From NCBI RefSeq assembly GCF_000685805.1, contig NZ_JMKP01000026.1:1-37311 (forward strand): 37,311 nucleotides of DNA, read 5' to 3'. Position 1 is the stretch's first letter. Every line of letters begins with the position of its first letter. Of this stretch, positions 7,990-15,331 are shown piece after piece. The translations under genes were made by a program, and so were the position numbers. The notes beneath the pieces were generated by a model. The model searched no databases. It saw only the letters and a program-made list of their open reading frames with translations, and was not told the DNA's origin. Source of the DNA: Psychrobacter phenylpyruvicus DSM 7000 = NBRC 102152 (GTDB lineage: Bacteria > Pseudomonadota > Gammaproteobacteria > Pseudomonadales > Moraxellaceae).

Positions 7990-8277
7990 ATGCATATTAA
8001 ATTAATACCAGAATATGAGTGTTATCCATTATGGTGTTATGAAGATGATATTCCAGTTAATATCAATCCAGAATCTTTATACATTAGTGATACTCTTAAA
8101 AATGACATAACTACATGGTCAGAAAAATATGAAGCAACATATGTAAAAGAAAACCCTATAGAGTCTGGGTTTAAAACTCAATCTGAAGAAAGAAAATTCA
8201 TTGAGGAGGGTTATATTCTAGAAAGCAGATTACAAAAAGAATTAGGAACGAGATATAAGGTATCTTTTCAGATGTAA
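7990..8277 (+). CDS. Small immunity-like protein, module 3 (second)
   Basis: This 95-residue acidic protein starts 3 bp after the previous gene. Its pattern is YECYPLW near residue 10, then a Leu/Ser segment, a central Trp (DITTWSEKYEATY), SGFKTQSEERKFIEEG and a C-terminal RLQKELGTRYKVSF. This arrangement (W..D..NI.P..L..S..L...L..W...Y.A...SGF...E...F...G..L...L..ELG..Y.V) recalls a widespread family of small cytosolic proteins often found beside polymorphic toxins. The resemblance is from memory and not tested. It may be a second immunity protein retained from a displaced toxin, because module 4 sequence begins about 15 bp after its stop. Confidence 0.6.
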   Translation: MHIKLIPEYECYPLWCYEDDIPVNINPESLYISDTLKNDITTWSEKYEATYVKENPIESGFKTQSEERKFIEEGYILESRLQKELGTRYKVSFQM

Positions 8278-8292
8278 AAAAGACTGTCTTGA

Positions 8293-8546
8293 AAGTTTAT
8301 AAATCATCTATTAGCACACGCACTATTAGGTGCAGCGGTCAGTGCTGCCACAGGTAACGATGCCTTAACGGGGGGGGGGGGTTAGGCGCTAGTACTGGAG
8401 AAGGCACAGCTATTCTATTATCTAAGTATATCTACAAAGTAGATAAACCAAGTGAGCTAACCGCTGAGCAGAAGGACACCATAAGTAATATCACTACCTT
8501 AGCAGGGGTAGCTATTGGTTCTACGACTGGAGAAGTTACTGATGCA
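8293..8546 (+). pseudogene. CdiA pre-toxin segment of module 4, frame broken at G12
   Basis: From 8293 one frame reads INHLLAHALLGAAVSAATGN, then DALTG, matching the pre-toxin domain of modules 2 and 3. It meets a run of 12 G at 8370-8381, after which it hits TAG at 8383. The sensible continuation (LGASTGEGTAILLSKYIYKV, then LTAEQKDTISNITTLAGVAI) lies in the frame of the downstream toxin gene and is open from 8382. Ten or thirteen G would join the two parts. The segment has no start codon of its own and begins abruptly after the previous immunity gene. Confidence 0.75.
8370..8381 (+). repeat. G12 mononucleotide tract in coding sequence
   Basis: Twelve consecutive G bases lie inside a Gly codon run of the pre-toxin domain. 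The tract is out of frame by one base with respect to the ancestral reading. Such tracts slip readily in replication and are classic contingency sites, but a fixed or sequencing error is equally possible. Confidence 0.8.
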
Positions 8547-9968
8547 GTGAATGCGGGTGAAACGGCTAAGGTGGCGGTTGAGGATAATAGTTTAAAGCAG
8601 AAAGATATAGACAGCTTATTAAGACAGATAGCAATCGCTAAAAGAAAATATACAGGTGCTAAACTAGATGTAGAAATGAGAAGAATTAGAGCTGTCTCAG
8701 CAAAAATAGCAGCAGATAACTGGAAAGAGATTGAAGCTTGTGAAGCTAATCCTACTGCAGCTTGTCTAAATAAGATTAAAGCTGATTATAGCAATGTTGA
8801 TTTTCAAAAGCTTAAAGATGCTTATCGTGAATACCAAGATACAGAACTCTACATCAGGGGTTATGAGCAACGTAACAATGATATTGTTACCTGTAGCACC
8901 TCTCGTCCAACCGATTGTGTTTATGTAAATGGTGGTATAAGGGTTGTTAATGGCGCAATTTATGAGCTGATCGGTTCGGGTTCTAGAGCTGGTGAGTGGA
9001 GGAAAGTACCAGTTACTAAGTCTCAAACAAAAACAAAATCTAAAGCAAAAACTCCTAGCACATCCAACCCGAAGAATATAGATTTTAGTAGGGTGTGTAA
9101 TGGTCCGGTCTGCTTCACCGCAGGTACATTAATTCATACCATCCAGGGTTTAAAGCCCATTGAGACGGTTGAGCGTGGTGAGCTGGTATGGTCACGAGAA
9201 GAGTTTGGTGAGAAGTATGACTATCGCCCTGTTATCGCAACCAAAGTCACCTCAAATGCACCAATATACGAAGTTAAGATACAGCATGATAGTGGCTTAG
9301 AGGAAACCTTTAGCACCACCGAAGAGCATCCGTTCTGGATTGATGGTCAAGGCTGGCGTAAGGCGTCTATCCTAGAAGCTGGAATGAAGCTACTGGATAA
9401 ACGAGGCAATGCGACAGCGACCGTTATTAGTCAGAAAGCTTTAGATGAAACCGATACGGTTTATAACTTTGAAGTACAAGACTTTAGCACCTATCATATT
9501 GGTGAACTGGGTGTTTGGGTTCATAATGCCAATTGTTGTGATTTTACTAGCAACTGGGGGAATATTGAGGCCAAATTTAAAGAGGCAGGTTGGGTTGATC
9601 CAAAAACAAATAGAGTTCGATATTTAGATCCAATCGATGGTAAATTAAAAGACTTTCCTGATGATGTAACTCCACAAGTAGATCATGTCTTAACAAGGGC
9701 GGAAGCTAAGAAAATCGCAGGTAAAAAGTTGACAACTCGTGAACTTAATAAAATCATTAATGCGCCAGAAAATCTTATGCCATTGCCGGGTCCTTTAAAT
9801 GGGTCTAAAAGCAATTTAGTAGAATACAAAAATGGGGGTTGGGTACAATACGGTAATAAAGGAAAACCGATACCGATTAGTCCTGTTTACAAGCGAAAGA
9901 TTTTAGAAATTCAAGAAGCTACTCGAGAGAAGATAAACAAAGCCATTAGAGCTAAAGAGGGAAAGTAA
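8547..9968 (+). CDS. Orphan CdiA-CT, module 4: pre-toxin tail, HINT domain and DH/NGSK nuclease-like toxin
   Basis: The start shown is a GTG, but the coherent frame opens already at 8382. Residues 1-20 end the pre-toxin region with VAVEDNSL, a degenerate VENN motif. A charged helical linker follows. Residues 189-327 form a HINT (Hedgehog/intein-like) domain: Cys189 opens CFTAGTLIHTIQGLKPIETV, the TTEEHPFW block lies in the middle, and FEVQDFSTYHIGELGVWVHN ends at His326-Asn327. This is the pretoxin-HINT type that can release the tip autocatalytically. Residues ~333-473 are the toxin: Asp379-His380 (QVDHVLT), Asn409 (ENLMPLPG) and N418-G-S-K421 fit an HNH/endonuclease-VII-like metal nuclease. 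The activity is inferred from these motifs. Expression is doubtful because the upstream frame is broken at the G tract. Confidence 0.8.
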   Translation: MNAGETAKVAVEDNSLKQKDIDSLLRQIAIAKRKYTGAKLDVEMRRIRAVSAKIAADNWKEIEACEANPTAACLNKIKADYSNVDFQKLKDAYREYQDTELYIRGYEQRNNDIVTCSTSRPTDCVYVNGGIRVVNGAIYELIGSGSRAGEWRKVPVTKSQTKTKSKAKTPSTSNPKNIDFSRVCNGPVCFTAGTLIHTIQGLKPIETVERGELVWSREEFGEKYDYRPVIATKVTSNAPIYEVKIQHDSGLEETFSTTEEHPFWIDGQGWRKASILEAGMKLLDKRGNATATVISQKALDETDTVYNFEVQDFSTYHIGELGVWVHNANCCDFTSNWGNIEAKFKEAGWVDPKTNRVRYLDPIDGKLKDFPDDVTPQVDHVLTRAEAKKIAGKKLTTRELNKIINAPENLMPLPGPLNGSKSNLVEYKNGGWVQYGNKGKPIPISPVYKRKILEIQEATREKINKAIRAKEGK

Positions 9969-9969
9969 A

Positions 9970-10827
9970 ATGAATACCCATATTTTAAGTGAATTCGATG
10001 AAATTTATTATGACTTAGAACAAATAACCATCAATGATGTTTATATTAAAAATAGAGATGAAACCAGAATTGAGTTTAATTCACTAAACTTTAAAAGTGC
10101 TAAGCCTAAGAATTTAAGCTTTCATGACTATTTCTTTAAACCATTTAAAGATACGCAACCTAATACTTATAGAGTGTTATCTCAGGTTAAAGAAAAATTC
10201 TTTTATGCTATCGAAAGAACAGATATGCCAGAGATAATGTCAGATATTACTGCGTTTGGTATTAATATAAACGGTATTATTATATATCTACGGTATACTC
10301 CATACATTTCAGATGACGCTGAGCAAAACGAGTATAACTTTCCTGTAGAGATTGTTAAGTCATGGCTGTGGCATAGTGCAGGTTGGTATATTTCTGATGG
10401 GGTGAATTATGGACCTCTAGCCCCAAGTGCTTTACCGTCAAGTAACAACCCTCCTCTTGGTTCAATTTGTTCAGACATTGAAGGAAAGGGTAAGAAAGCT
10501 CGTGAAAAAGTAGCCTTTTTAGAAGAAAAGTTTGGGCAACCTTTTTTAGTAGATTATGAAGATGACGACAGTTATGACACCCATTTTCAGCTACGAGCTT
10601 TAATTGATACAAGATTTAATTTGTTAGAGCAACCAAAAAACTTCCAGCTATTCTCAATTGTTAATCACGCTAAAAAAGACATGTTCTTTATTGAAAATGA
10701 GGATGTTTATAGCGTAAAAAAATTAGTTAATCCTGCCGAAGCAATTGACAAATATGCCGCTCACTTATTGTCTAGACAGGAAGGTTTTTTTGACTTTACA
10801 GCGTATGGTGAAGATTTTCAATATTAG
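9970..10827 (+). CDS. Candidate CDI immunity protein, module 4
   Basis: This 285-residue protein starts one base after the toxin stop, with a GAGGGAAAG ribosome site inside the toxin's last codons. It is acidic, soluble and rich in aromatics (EFDEIYYDLEQITINDVYI, NFPVEIVKSWLWHSAGWYIS). It has no signal peptide or membrane segment. No family recognised. It is larger than usual immunity proteins, but position and intact frame make it the natural partner of the module 4 nuclease-like toxin. Confidence 0.7.
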   Translation: MNTHILSEFDEIYYDLEQITINDVYIKNRDETRIEFNSLNFKSAKPKNLSFHDYFFKPFKDTQPNTYRVLSQVKEKFFYAIERTDMPEIMSDITAFGININGIIIYLRYTPYISDDAEQNEYNFPVEIVKSWLWHSAGWYISDGVNYGPLAPSALPSSNNPPLGSICSDIEGKGKKAREKVAFLEEKFGQPFLVDYEDDDSYDTHFQLRALIDTRFNLLEQPKNFQLFSIVNHAKKDMFFIENEDVYSVKKLVNPAEAIDKYAAHLLSRQEGFFDFTAYGEDFQY

Positions 10828-10881
10828 TTTAAATAGCATAATATCAACAGTAGCTTATTTATTATTTATATAGATAGTAGT

Positions 10882-11026
10882 GCAGACTATCTTATAGTGA
10901 CCGACTTTGACTTTGATGGCTATAAAAATAGTTAGCTTCACCCTAGCTGATGGCAGCACCCAAAAGGCGCTAGTTCCAAAAGTCTATACCCGTCAAGCAG
11001 TCGGTCAAATAGACGGTACAGGCAGT
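10882..11026 (+). pseudogene. Remnant of N-proximal FHA/CdiA sequence, internally deleted
   Basis: Two short pieces in different frames are recognisable: ADYLIVTDFDFDGYKNS (10882-10932) and IVSFTLADGSTQKALVPKVY followed by TRQAVGQIDGTGS (10928-11026). In full haemagglutinins these two motifs (YLIETDP.FTNYKNWL and TLADGS...LVP.VY) are separated by more than 100 residues. The remnant therefore carries a large internal deletion plus a frameshift. It belongs upstream of the repeats in a normal cdiA, so its place behind module 4 shows that the locus is scrambled. Confidence 0.65.
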
Positions 11027-11360
11027 GATCCCTGCCATCAAATCTGTACACCTAAACTTGGACGATTTTAATCAGTCAGCTTGACGGTAAGGGTAAACTT
11101 GGGATCAGTTAGCATAACAAGTTTTTAACAACCTTGGTCACAAAATGGTCACCGCACTTAATAAAAGATGCCACCAAGCAATTGGTCACCGTAGAACAGC
11201 TTAATTAGTAACTAAGGTTAATTAACAATCATTCCTTAAACTAAATCCAAGCCAGTACTTACTAAATTAATAGGGGAGAGAGTTTGTCTGAATCTCTAAA
11301 GCTTTGATGAGACAATATGGATAAAGGGATTGGATGAGGTAAGTGTTAAAACTAATAAAC

Positions 11361-11395
11361 ACAAAAAAACCTCAAGTAAATTAATACTTGAGGTT
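11361..11395 (-). terminator. Terminator of the tRNA transcription unit
   Basis: The stem AACCTCAAGTA / TACTTGAGGTT has a 6-nt loop. Read on the minus strand it is followed by seven T. It lies 43 bp beyond the 3' end of tRNA-Asp. Confidence 0.8.
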
Positions 11396-11437
11396 GAAAC
11401 TGTGCGCTTAATTACATAAGCAAACTAGTTTTAAATA

Positions 11438-11514
11438 TGGCGCAGCGGACGGGACTCGAACCCGCGACCCCCGGCGTGACAGGCCGGTATTCTAACCAAC
11501 TGAACTACCGCTGC
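11438..11514 (-). tRNA. tRNA-Asp (anticodon GTC)
   Basis: The minus strand reads GCAGCGG with its acceptor partner CCGCTGC, discriminator G and an encoded CCA. It has a standard D arm (GTTCAGTTGGTTAGAAT), anticodon loop CTGTCAC and T arm GGGTTCGAGTCC. Length is 77 nt. Its 3' end faces the CDI island, a common arrangement for island integration into tRNA genes, although I find no repeated tRNA end in the window. Confidence 0.97.
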
Positions 11515-11549
11515 TTAGGTCGCTTAGAAAGTTTAGCCACTTTAATAAG

Positions 11550-11625
11550 TGGTGGGTGATGACAGGCTCGAACTGCCGACATTCTGCGTGTAAGGCAGAC
11601 GCTCTACCAACTGAGCTAATCACCC
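11550..11625 (-). tRNA. tRNA-Val (anticodon TAC)
   Basis: The minus strand starts GGGTGATTAGCTCAGTTGGT. It has anticodon loop CTTACAC with TAC, T arm GCAGTTCGAGCCTGTC and ATCACCC-A-CCA at the 3' end. Length is 76 nt with encoded CCA. It lies 35 bp upstream of tRNA-Asp in the same transcription unit. Confidence 0.97.
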
Positions 11626-11660
11626 TGAGCAAAGATACAGATGAAGCACTGCTTCATCCT

Positions 11661-11693
11661 TTGCGCAAGGGAAATCCTTTAAATAGGATTTCC
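11661..11693. repeat. Hairpin repeat copy 1 in tRNA leader
   Basis: TTGCGCAAGG is followed by an inverted repeat GGAAATCC / GGATTTCC with an AT loop. A close relative lies at 11813-11847. Both are in the transcribed leader of the tRNA unit. Confidence 0.7.
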
Positions 11694-11812
11694 AAAAAAC
11701 TAAAATCTTAATTGAATCATATAAGAATCAGTGTGATTTTAGCTTCGCAAGTGCCAAGCTGTGCTTGGCTAAAAGCCATAATACCTATCACAATTAAAAT
11801 AAATACTATTGA

Positions 11813-11847
11813 TTGCGCAAGAGAAAATCCCTTAAAGGGGATTTTCT
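11813..11847. repeat. Hairpin repeat copy 2 in tRNA leader
   Basis: TTGCGCAAGA is followed by the inverted repeat AGAAAATCCC / GGGGATTTTCT. It shares the TTGCGCAAG lead and the stem composition of the copy at 11661-11693. Confidence 0.7.
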
Positions 11848-11904
11848 AAAGACTTAACTTCCTACACATATCAAACGTCATATATCGTCTGAATGTAGGA
11901 GCGT

Positions 11905-11932
11905 ATTATATACATAATTTCTTGGGTGTCAA
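11905..11932 (-). promoter_or_regulatory. Sigma-70 promoter of the tRNA-Val/tRNA-Asp unit
   Basis: On the minus strand TTGACA (11927-11932) and TATAAT (11905-11910) are both perfect consensus, separated by 16 bp. Transcription would start near 11,898, leaving a leader of about 270 nt before tRNA-Val that contains several hairpins and no recognisable further tRNA. On the plus side, 11,941-12,197 is AT-rich with no other gene. Confidence 0.75.
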
Positions 11933-12197
11933 ATATATTTTAAACTTTTCTTTGATTAATAAATTTTTGATTGTTTTGTCAGAAAAATCATAACTATTAA
12001 TAGCTCTATTTCTCAAATTTTAGTGAATAGTTTTAGTAAATAAAAAGTCAGTTTTATAGGTTTTGGGAGGTTAAGTGAGGGGATTATCAAGCTTTGGGGC
12101 AACTATGGTAAACTAAGCCACAATAAATAATTTAATGAATAATCTTTTTTATCCTTATTTAACTACTATTAAAAACCTTATAAATAAAGAGATGCCC

Positions 12198-13418
12198 ATG
12201 AATAATGCAAATAATCCAACTCGCGTAGTCATTGACCTTGATGGTAGCCTAGATGAGCTGGATGACGACGATATTACCCTCCCAGATTTGGCCAGTACTC
12301 AAGACATACCTATCATTGAGACGCCACGGGTAGAGCAGCCATATTCTGAAGAGGAAGAGGTAATACCAGCCTTAAGCACTGAGCCTAAGCCGCAACCTAC
12401 CACACCTGCTGTTACACCAACACCTACAGAAGCTACTAGACCGCAAGCGACTGAACTACAACAAGCTACTGAAGAGTCTGAGAGCAAAAAGAAGGGCAGT
12501 TGGTTCTCACGTATGAAGTCAGGTCTTACCAAGTCTCGTAAGAACCTAGCCGAAGGCGTTGCCAATATCTTGATTGGGGGTAAAGAGATTGATGATGAGC
12601 TGCTTGAGGAAGTTGAAGATCAGCTATTGGTCGCCGATATTGGGGTAGAAGCCACAGATAAAATTATTAAAAGCCTGACAGAACAAACCGCTCGTGGTGA
12701 TTTGATTTACTCGCATTCTTTATATAAAGCGCTACAAAAAGAACTGGTTGAAATCTTAGAGCCTAAAGTTGCGCCTTTGGTAATTGATACTACCAAGAAG
12801 CCTTTTGTGATTTTGGTAGTAGGGGTAAATGGTGTGGGTAAAACCACCACAATTGGTAAATTGGCGAAACGCTTACAAGCAGAAGGTAAGTCAGTGATGT
12901 TAGCTGCTGGAGACACCTTCCGAGCGGCGGCCACCGAGCAGCTACAAGTATGGGGCGAGCGCAATAACATTCCAGTTGTGGCTCAAGGTCATGGTGCTGA
13001 CAGTGCCTCAGTAGTGTTCGACGCCATGCAGTCAGCGAAAGCAAAAAACATTGATGTGTTGATTGCCGATACTGCGGGGCGTTTACAAAATAAAACGCAC
13101 TTGATGGCTGAGCTTGAAAAAGTAGTGCGTATCATGCGCAAATCAGATCCAACGGCACCGCACGAAGGTATGATTGTACTTGATGCAGGTACCGGTCAGA
13201 ATGCCATTAACCAGGTCAAACTGTTTAATGAGGTGGTACCGTTAACCGGTATTACCATTACTAAGCTCGATGGAACGGCCAAAGGCGGTGTGGTGTTTAA
13301 TATTGCCAATACCACAGATATTCCAATCCGCTATATCGGTGTGGGCGAGTCTATTGATGACTTACGTGCCTTTAGTCCGAAGCAGTTTGTGGCCGCATTA
13401 TTTGAAACTGATGAATAA
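12198..13418 (+). CDS. ftsY: Signal recognition particle receptor FtsY
   Basis: FtsY is the SRP receptor GTPase that docks ribosome-nascent chain-SRP complexes at the inner membrane. The protein has an acidic, Pro/Thr/Glu-rich N-terminal A domain (residues ~1-90), the N helical bundle starting around KKGSWFSRMKSGLTKSRKNL, and the G domain. Seen motifs are the P-loop GVNGVGKTTTIGKL, DTFRAAATEQLQ, DTAGRLQNKTHLM, TKLDGTAKGG and the terminal IRYIGVGESIDDLR. I chose the ATG at 12198 (406 residues) because of the AAAGAGA just upstream and because the next residues match an FtsY-like acidic start; an in-frame ATG at 12135 would add 21 residues. A terminator follows 40 bp later. Confidence 0.95.
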   Translation: MNNANNPTRVVIDLDGSLDELDDDDITLPDLASTQDIPIIETPRVEQPYSEEEEVIPALSTEPKPQPTTPAVTPTPTEATRPQATELQQATEESESKKKGSWFSRMKSGLTKSRKNLAEGVANILIGGKEIDDELLEEVEDQLLVADIGVEATDKIIKSLTEQTARGDLIYSHSLYKALQKELVEILEPKVAPLVIDTTKKPFVILVVGVNGVGKTTTIGKLAKRLQAEGKSVMLAAGDTFRAAATEQLQVWGERNNIPVVAQGHGADSASVVFDAMQSAKAKNIDVLIADTAGRLQNKTHLMAELEKVVRIMRKSDPTAPHEGMIVLDAGTGQNAINQVKLFNEVVPLTGITITKLDGTAKGGVVFNIANTTDIPIRYIGVGESIDDLRAFSPKQFVAALFETDE

Positions 13419-13456
13419 TAGGCTTATGCCTATCTCAAAAAGTAAGCTTTAATCTT

Positions 13457-13490
13457 AAAAAAATGGCATCATGAGGTGCCATTTTTTTTT
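13457..13490 (+). terminator. Terminator after ftsY
   Basis: The stem AAAATGGCA / TGCCATTTT with an 8-nt loop is followed by a run of T. It lies between ftsY and ogt. Confidence 0.9.
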
Positions 13491-13503
13491 GAGGACCGTG
13501 ATA

Positions 13504-14067
13504 ATGATTATTACCATCACTCAGTTTGCACAGTACAGATTGCTACTTATTGCGTCTGCTATGGCCTCCGAGACGCCAAAATTGGTCAGCTTAGATTGGC
13601 TAGCAGAGGGTCAAGATTGGTCTGAATCAAAGTCACTGAACCTATTAAAAAAACATCACAAATTAGTTGATGAGAATTTTCAGTTTATAGATAAAAATAG
13701 CCTAAGCAAAGAAAGTCCAGTTGAGGCTTTATTACTCACCACTTTATTACAATTAAAGCGCTATCACGCCGGCGAGTTACAGCAGTTTGATATTCCTTTG
13801 AATTTGTCGTTGGGAACGCCGTTTCAACAAAGTGTCTGGCGCGCATTGCAACAAATCCCCTATGGGCAGACCATTAGTTACGCCCAATTGGCTCAAAATA
13901 TTGATAAACCGACAGCCTATCGCGCGGTGGCCAACGCTAATGGCAAAAACCCGTTTAGTATTATCATTCCTTGTCATAGGGTAGTGGCCAGCGATGGCAG
14001 TTTGGGCGGCTATACAGGGGGATTGGATAAAAAGCGATTACTACTTGGGATTGAGCAAGGAGAATAG
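13504..14067 (+). CDS. ogt: Methylated-DNA-[protein]-cysteine S-methyltransferase
   Basis: This 187-residue enzyme repairs O6-alkylguanine and O4-alkylthymine by irreversible transfer of the alkyl group to its own Cys. The C-terminal DNA-binding/catalytic domain is clear: GTPFQQSVWRALQQIPYGQT, SYAQLAQNI, RAVANANGKNPFSIIIPCHR with the acceptor Cys in PCHRV, then GGYTGGLDKKRLLL. The N-terminal ~85 residues are the poorly conserved ribonuclease-H-like cap. The ATG at 13504 with GAGG nine bases upstream fits better than an upstream in-frame ATG at 13471, which lies within the ftsY terminator. Confidence 0.93.
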   Translation: MIITITQFAQYRLLLIASAMASETPKLVSLDWLAEGQDWSESKSLNLLKKHHKLVDENFQFIDKNSLSKESPVEALLLTTLLQLKRYHAGELQQFDIPLNLSLGTPFQQSVWRALQQIPYGQTISYAQLAQNIDKPTAYRAVANANGKNPFSIIIPCHRVVASDGSLGGYTGGLDKKRLLLGIEQGE

Positions 14068-14278
14068 CTTATAAATTGGTATGATTTTGGGTGGGGTTAA
14101 TAAAGTTACAACAGCCAAAAGGCTACTTATTTTATCAGTATAAAGGCCGTGACATTATAAAAAAGGATTTTTATAGGGCTGTATCACTATTGCTTTTTAT
14201 TTTGTTAACAATTTTGTTTAAAATAGTTTTTAATGCTAAATTAAAACAAATTAAACAGATAAATAAGCTAAAGGCTTT

Positions 14279-15052
14279 ATGAGCACAGTGTTGAATAATG
14301 ATAACCCCGACACAAGTCAAATTAGTCCTCTTAATCTCCAAGGACAAGCCAAAAGTATACAACTGAATACTGAAGGGAGTCGGCATAGCGTAAATCTACA
14401 AAGCCAGATCAAGCGTCAAAAAGAATGGGTATATCTTAGCCATTACCTTGCCATTAGCGGCTTAGATCCTGTGCATATTATTTCAGGTATGGACGATGGT
14501 AATGAGCCGGATTTTACCCTTGTGTTTTGGGAAAACGATCAATTGGTTTACATTGGTGTGGAATTGACCACATTATCGAGACTTAGGACTCAAATGAGTG
14601 ACACTGGACTCATAACTAAACGATGGTATTGGCAGGCTATAAATCTAGTAGCTAAGCAAAACAGGGAAGGACATCTATACGATAGCGAAAACGGCTATTT
14701 AATTGCTGAACGTTTTAAAAAGCCTATGAAAACGGCTTATATGCCTCAGCATAAATTTAAGGAGTATAGAAAGGGTAGGAGTATTTCTATTATTACTCAA
14801 AAAGATGTGGATGAAGTGATAAAAAAGAAACAACCCAAAATCAACTCTTATCATAATAGAAGACAGTTAAATGAATTGTGGTTATTAATTCACACTGATA
14901 AATATCAGCCTGATACCATACTCTCGTTTGAGAGAAGTAAGCAAATAGGTGATAATTTACCTTTAACACATAACAGTGATTTTGATAATGTTCAAATTAC
15001 CTGCTATCCAAGTTATAGAATGCTAAATGTGCAAAAGCTAAATAAGTCATAA
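14279..15052 (+). CDS. Hypothetical protein with PD-(D/E)XK-nuclease-like pattern
   Basis: This 257-residue soluble protein is not of a family I can name. The N-terminal ~40 residues are polar and probably disordered. The stretch EPDFTLVFWENDQLVYIGVE followed by LTTL resembles the core strands of PD-(D/E)XK nuclease-like proteins (PDF...IG.E.T). The later LNELWLLIHTD resembles the terminal strand of the same fold. The middle is basic (KFKEYRKGRSISIITQKDVD). An AAAGG ribosome site precedes the ATG. It stands alone between ogt and an acyl-CoA dehydrogenase, in a more AT-rich stretch than its neighbours. The nuclease relationship is a suggestion from the pattern only. The following bases up to 15,331 are AT-rich with no gene. 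Confidence 0.7.
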   Translation: MSTVLNNDNPDTSQISPLNLQGQAKSIQLNTEGSRHSVNLQSQIKRQKEWVYLSHYLAISGLDPVHIISGMDDGNEPDFTLVFWENDQLVYIGVELTTLSRLRTQMSDTGLITKRWYWQAINLVAKQNREGHLYDSENGYLIAERFKKPMKTAYMPQHKFKEYRKGRSISIITQKDVDEVIKKKQPKINSYHNRRQLNELWLLIHTDKYQPDTILSFERSKQIGDNLPLTHNSDFDNVQITCYPSYRMLNVQKLNKS

Positions 15053-15331
15053 TTTTATTTTGGTAATTATTTTTTAAACATTCCTATTACTGATCCTTTT
15101 TAATATATTCTTCTTTTAACAACTCCTTTTTTCAGTTCCCTTGTTATAGCATCTTCCTTATTTGATAATCCTCTATTTAACGAAAGATTTTTTATGACTA
15201 ACCTTTATTAAAGCCTAAGTAGGGTCTTTTAGGGCGTCGATTATTATATAAAAGAAAATAGGCTAATTTATAAAAATGAATTAAGATTGACCTACTTATT
15301 ATCCCCTTCAAGACAAGGAAAAGAGAATAGC

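Larger units (their letters stand above)
10828..11437. other. Gene-free stretch at the island edge
   Basis: I see no credible gene here. It holds a short scrambled FHA fragment (10882-11026) and, next to the tRNA genes, a minus-strand terminator (11361-11395). The rest, about 11,030-11,360, has stops in all frames and no recognisable motif. It is probably decayed island sequence. Confidence 0.6.

Noticed and set aside
8766..9026. 86-codon minus-strand frame inside module 4
   Set aside because: It is opposite to a clearly coding CdiA linker and has no start signal.
291..11438. CRISPR array or restriction/defence system
   Set aside because: The repeats are long coding duplications of CdiA, not short regularly spaced repeats, and no cas or restriction gene is seen.
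14091..14282. 63-codon frame with one hydrophobic segment, ending in an ATGA overlap with the next gene
   Set aside because: Its only start is a GTG without a ribosome site, codon use is random-looking and A/T-rich, and the overlap may be chance. It is worth a look only if conserved elsewhere.
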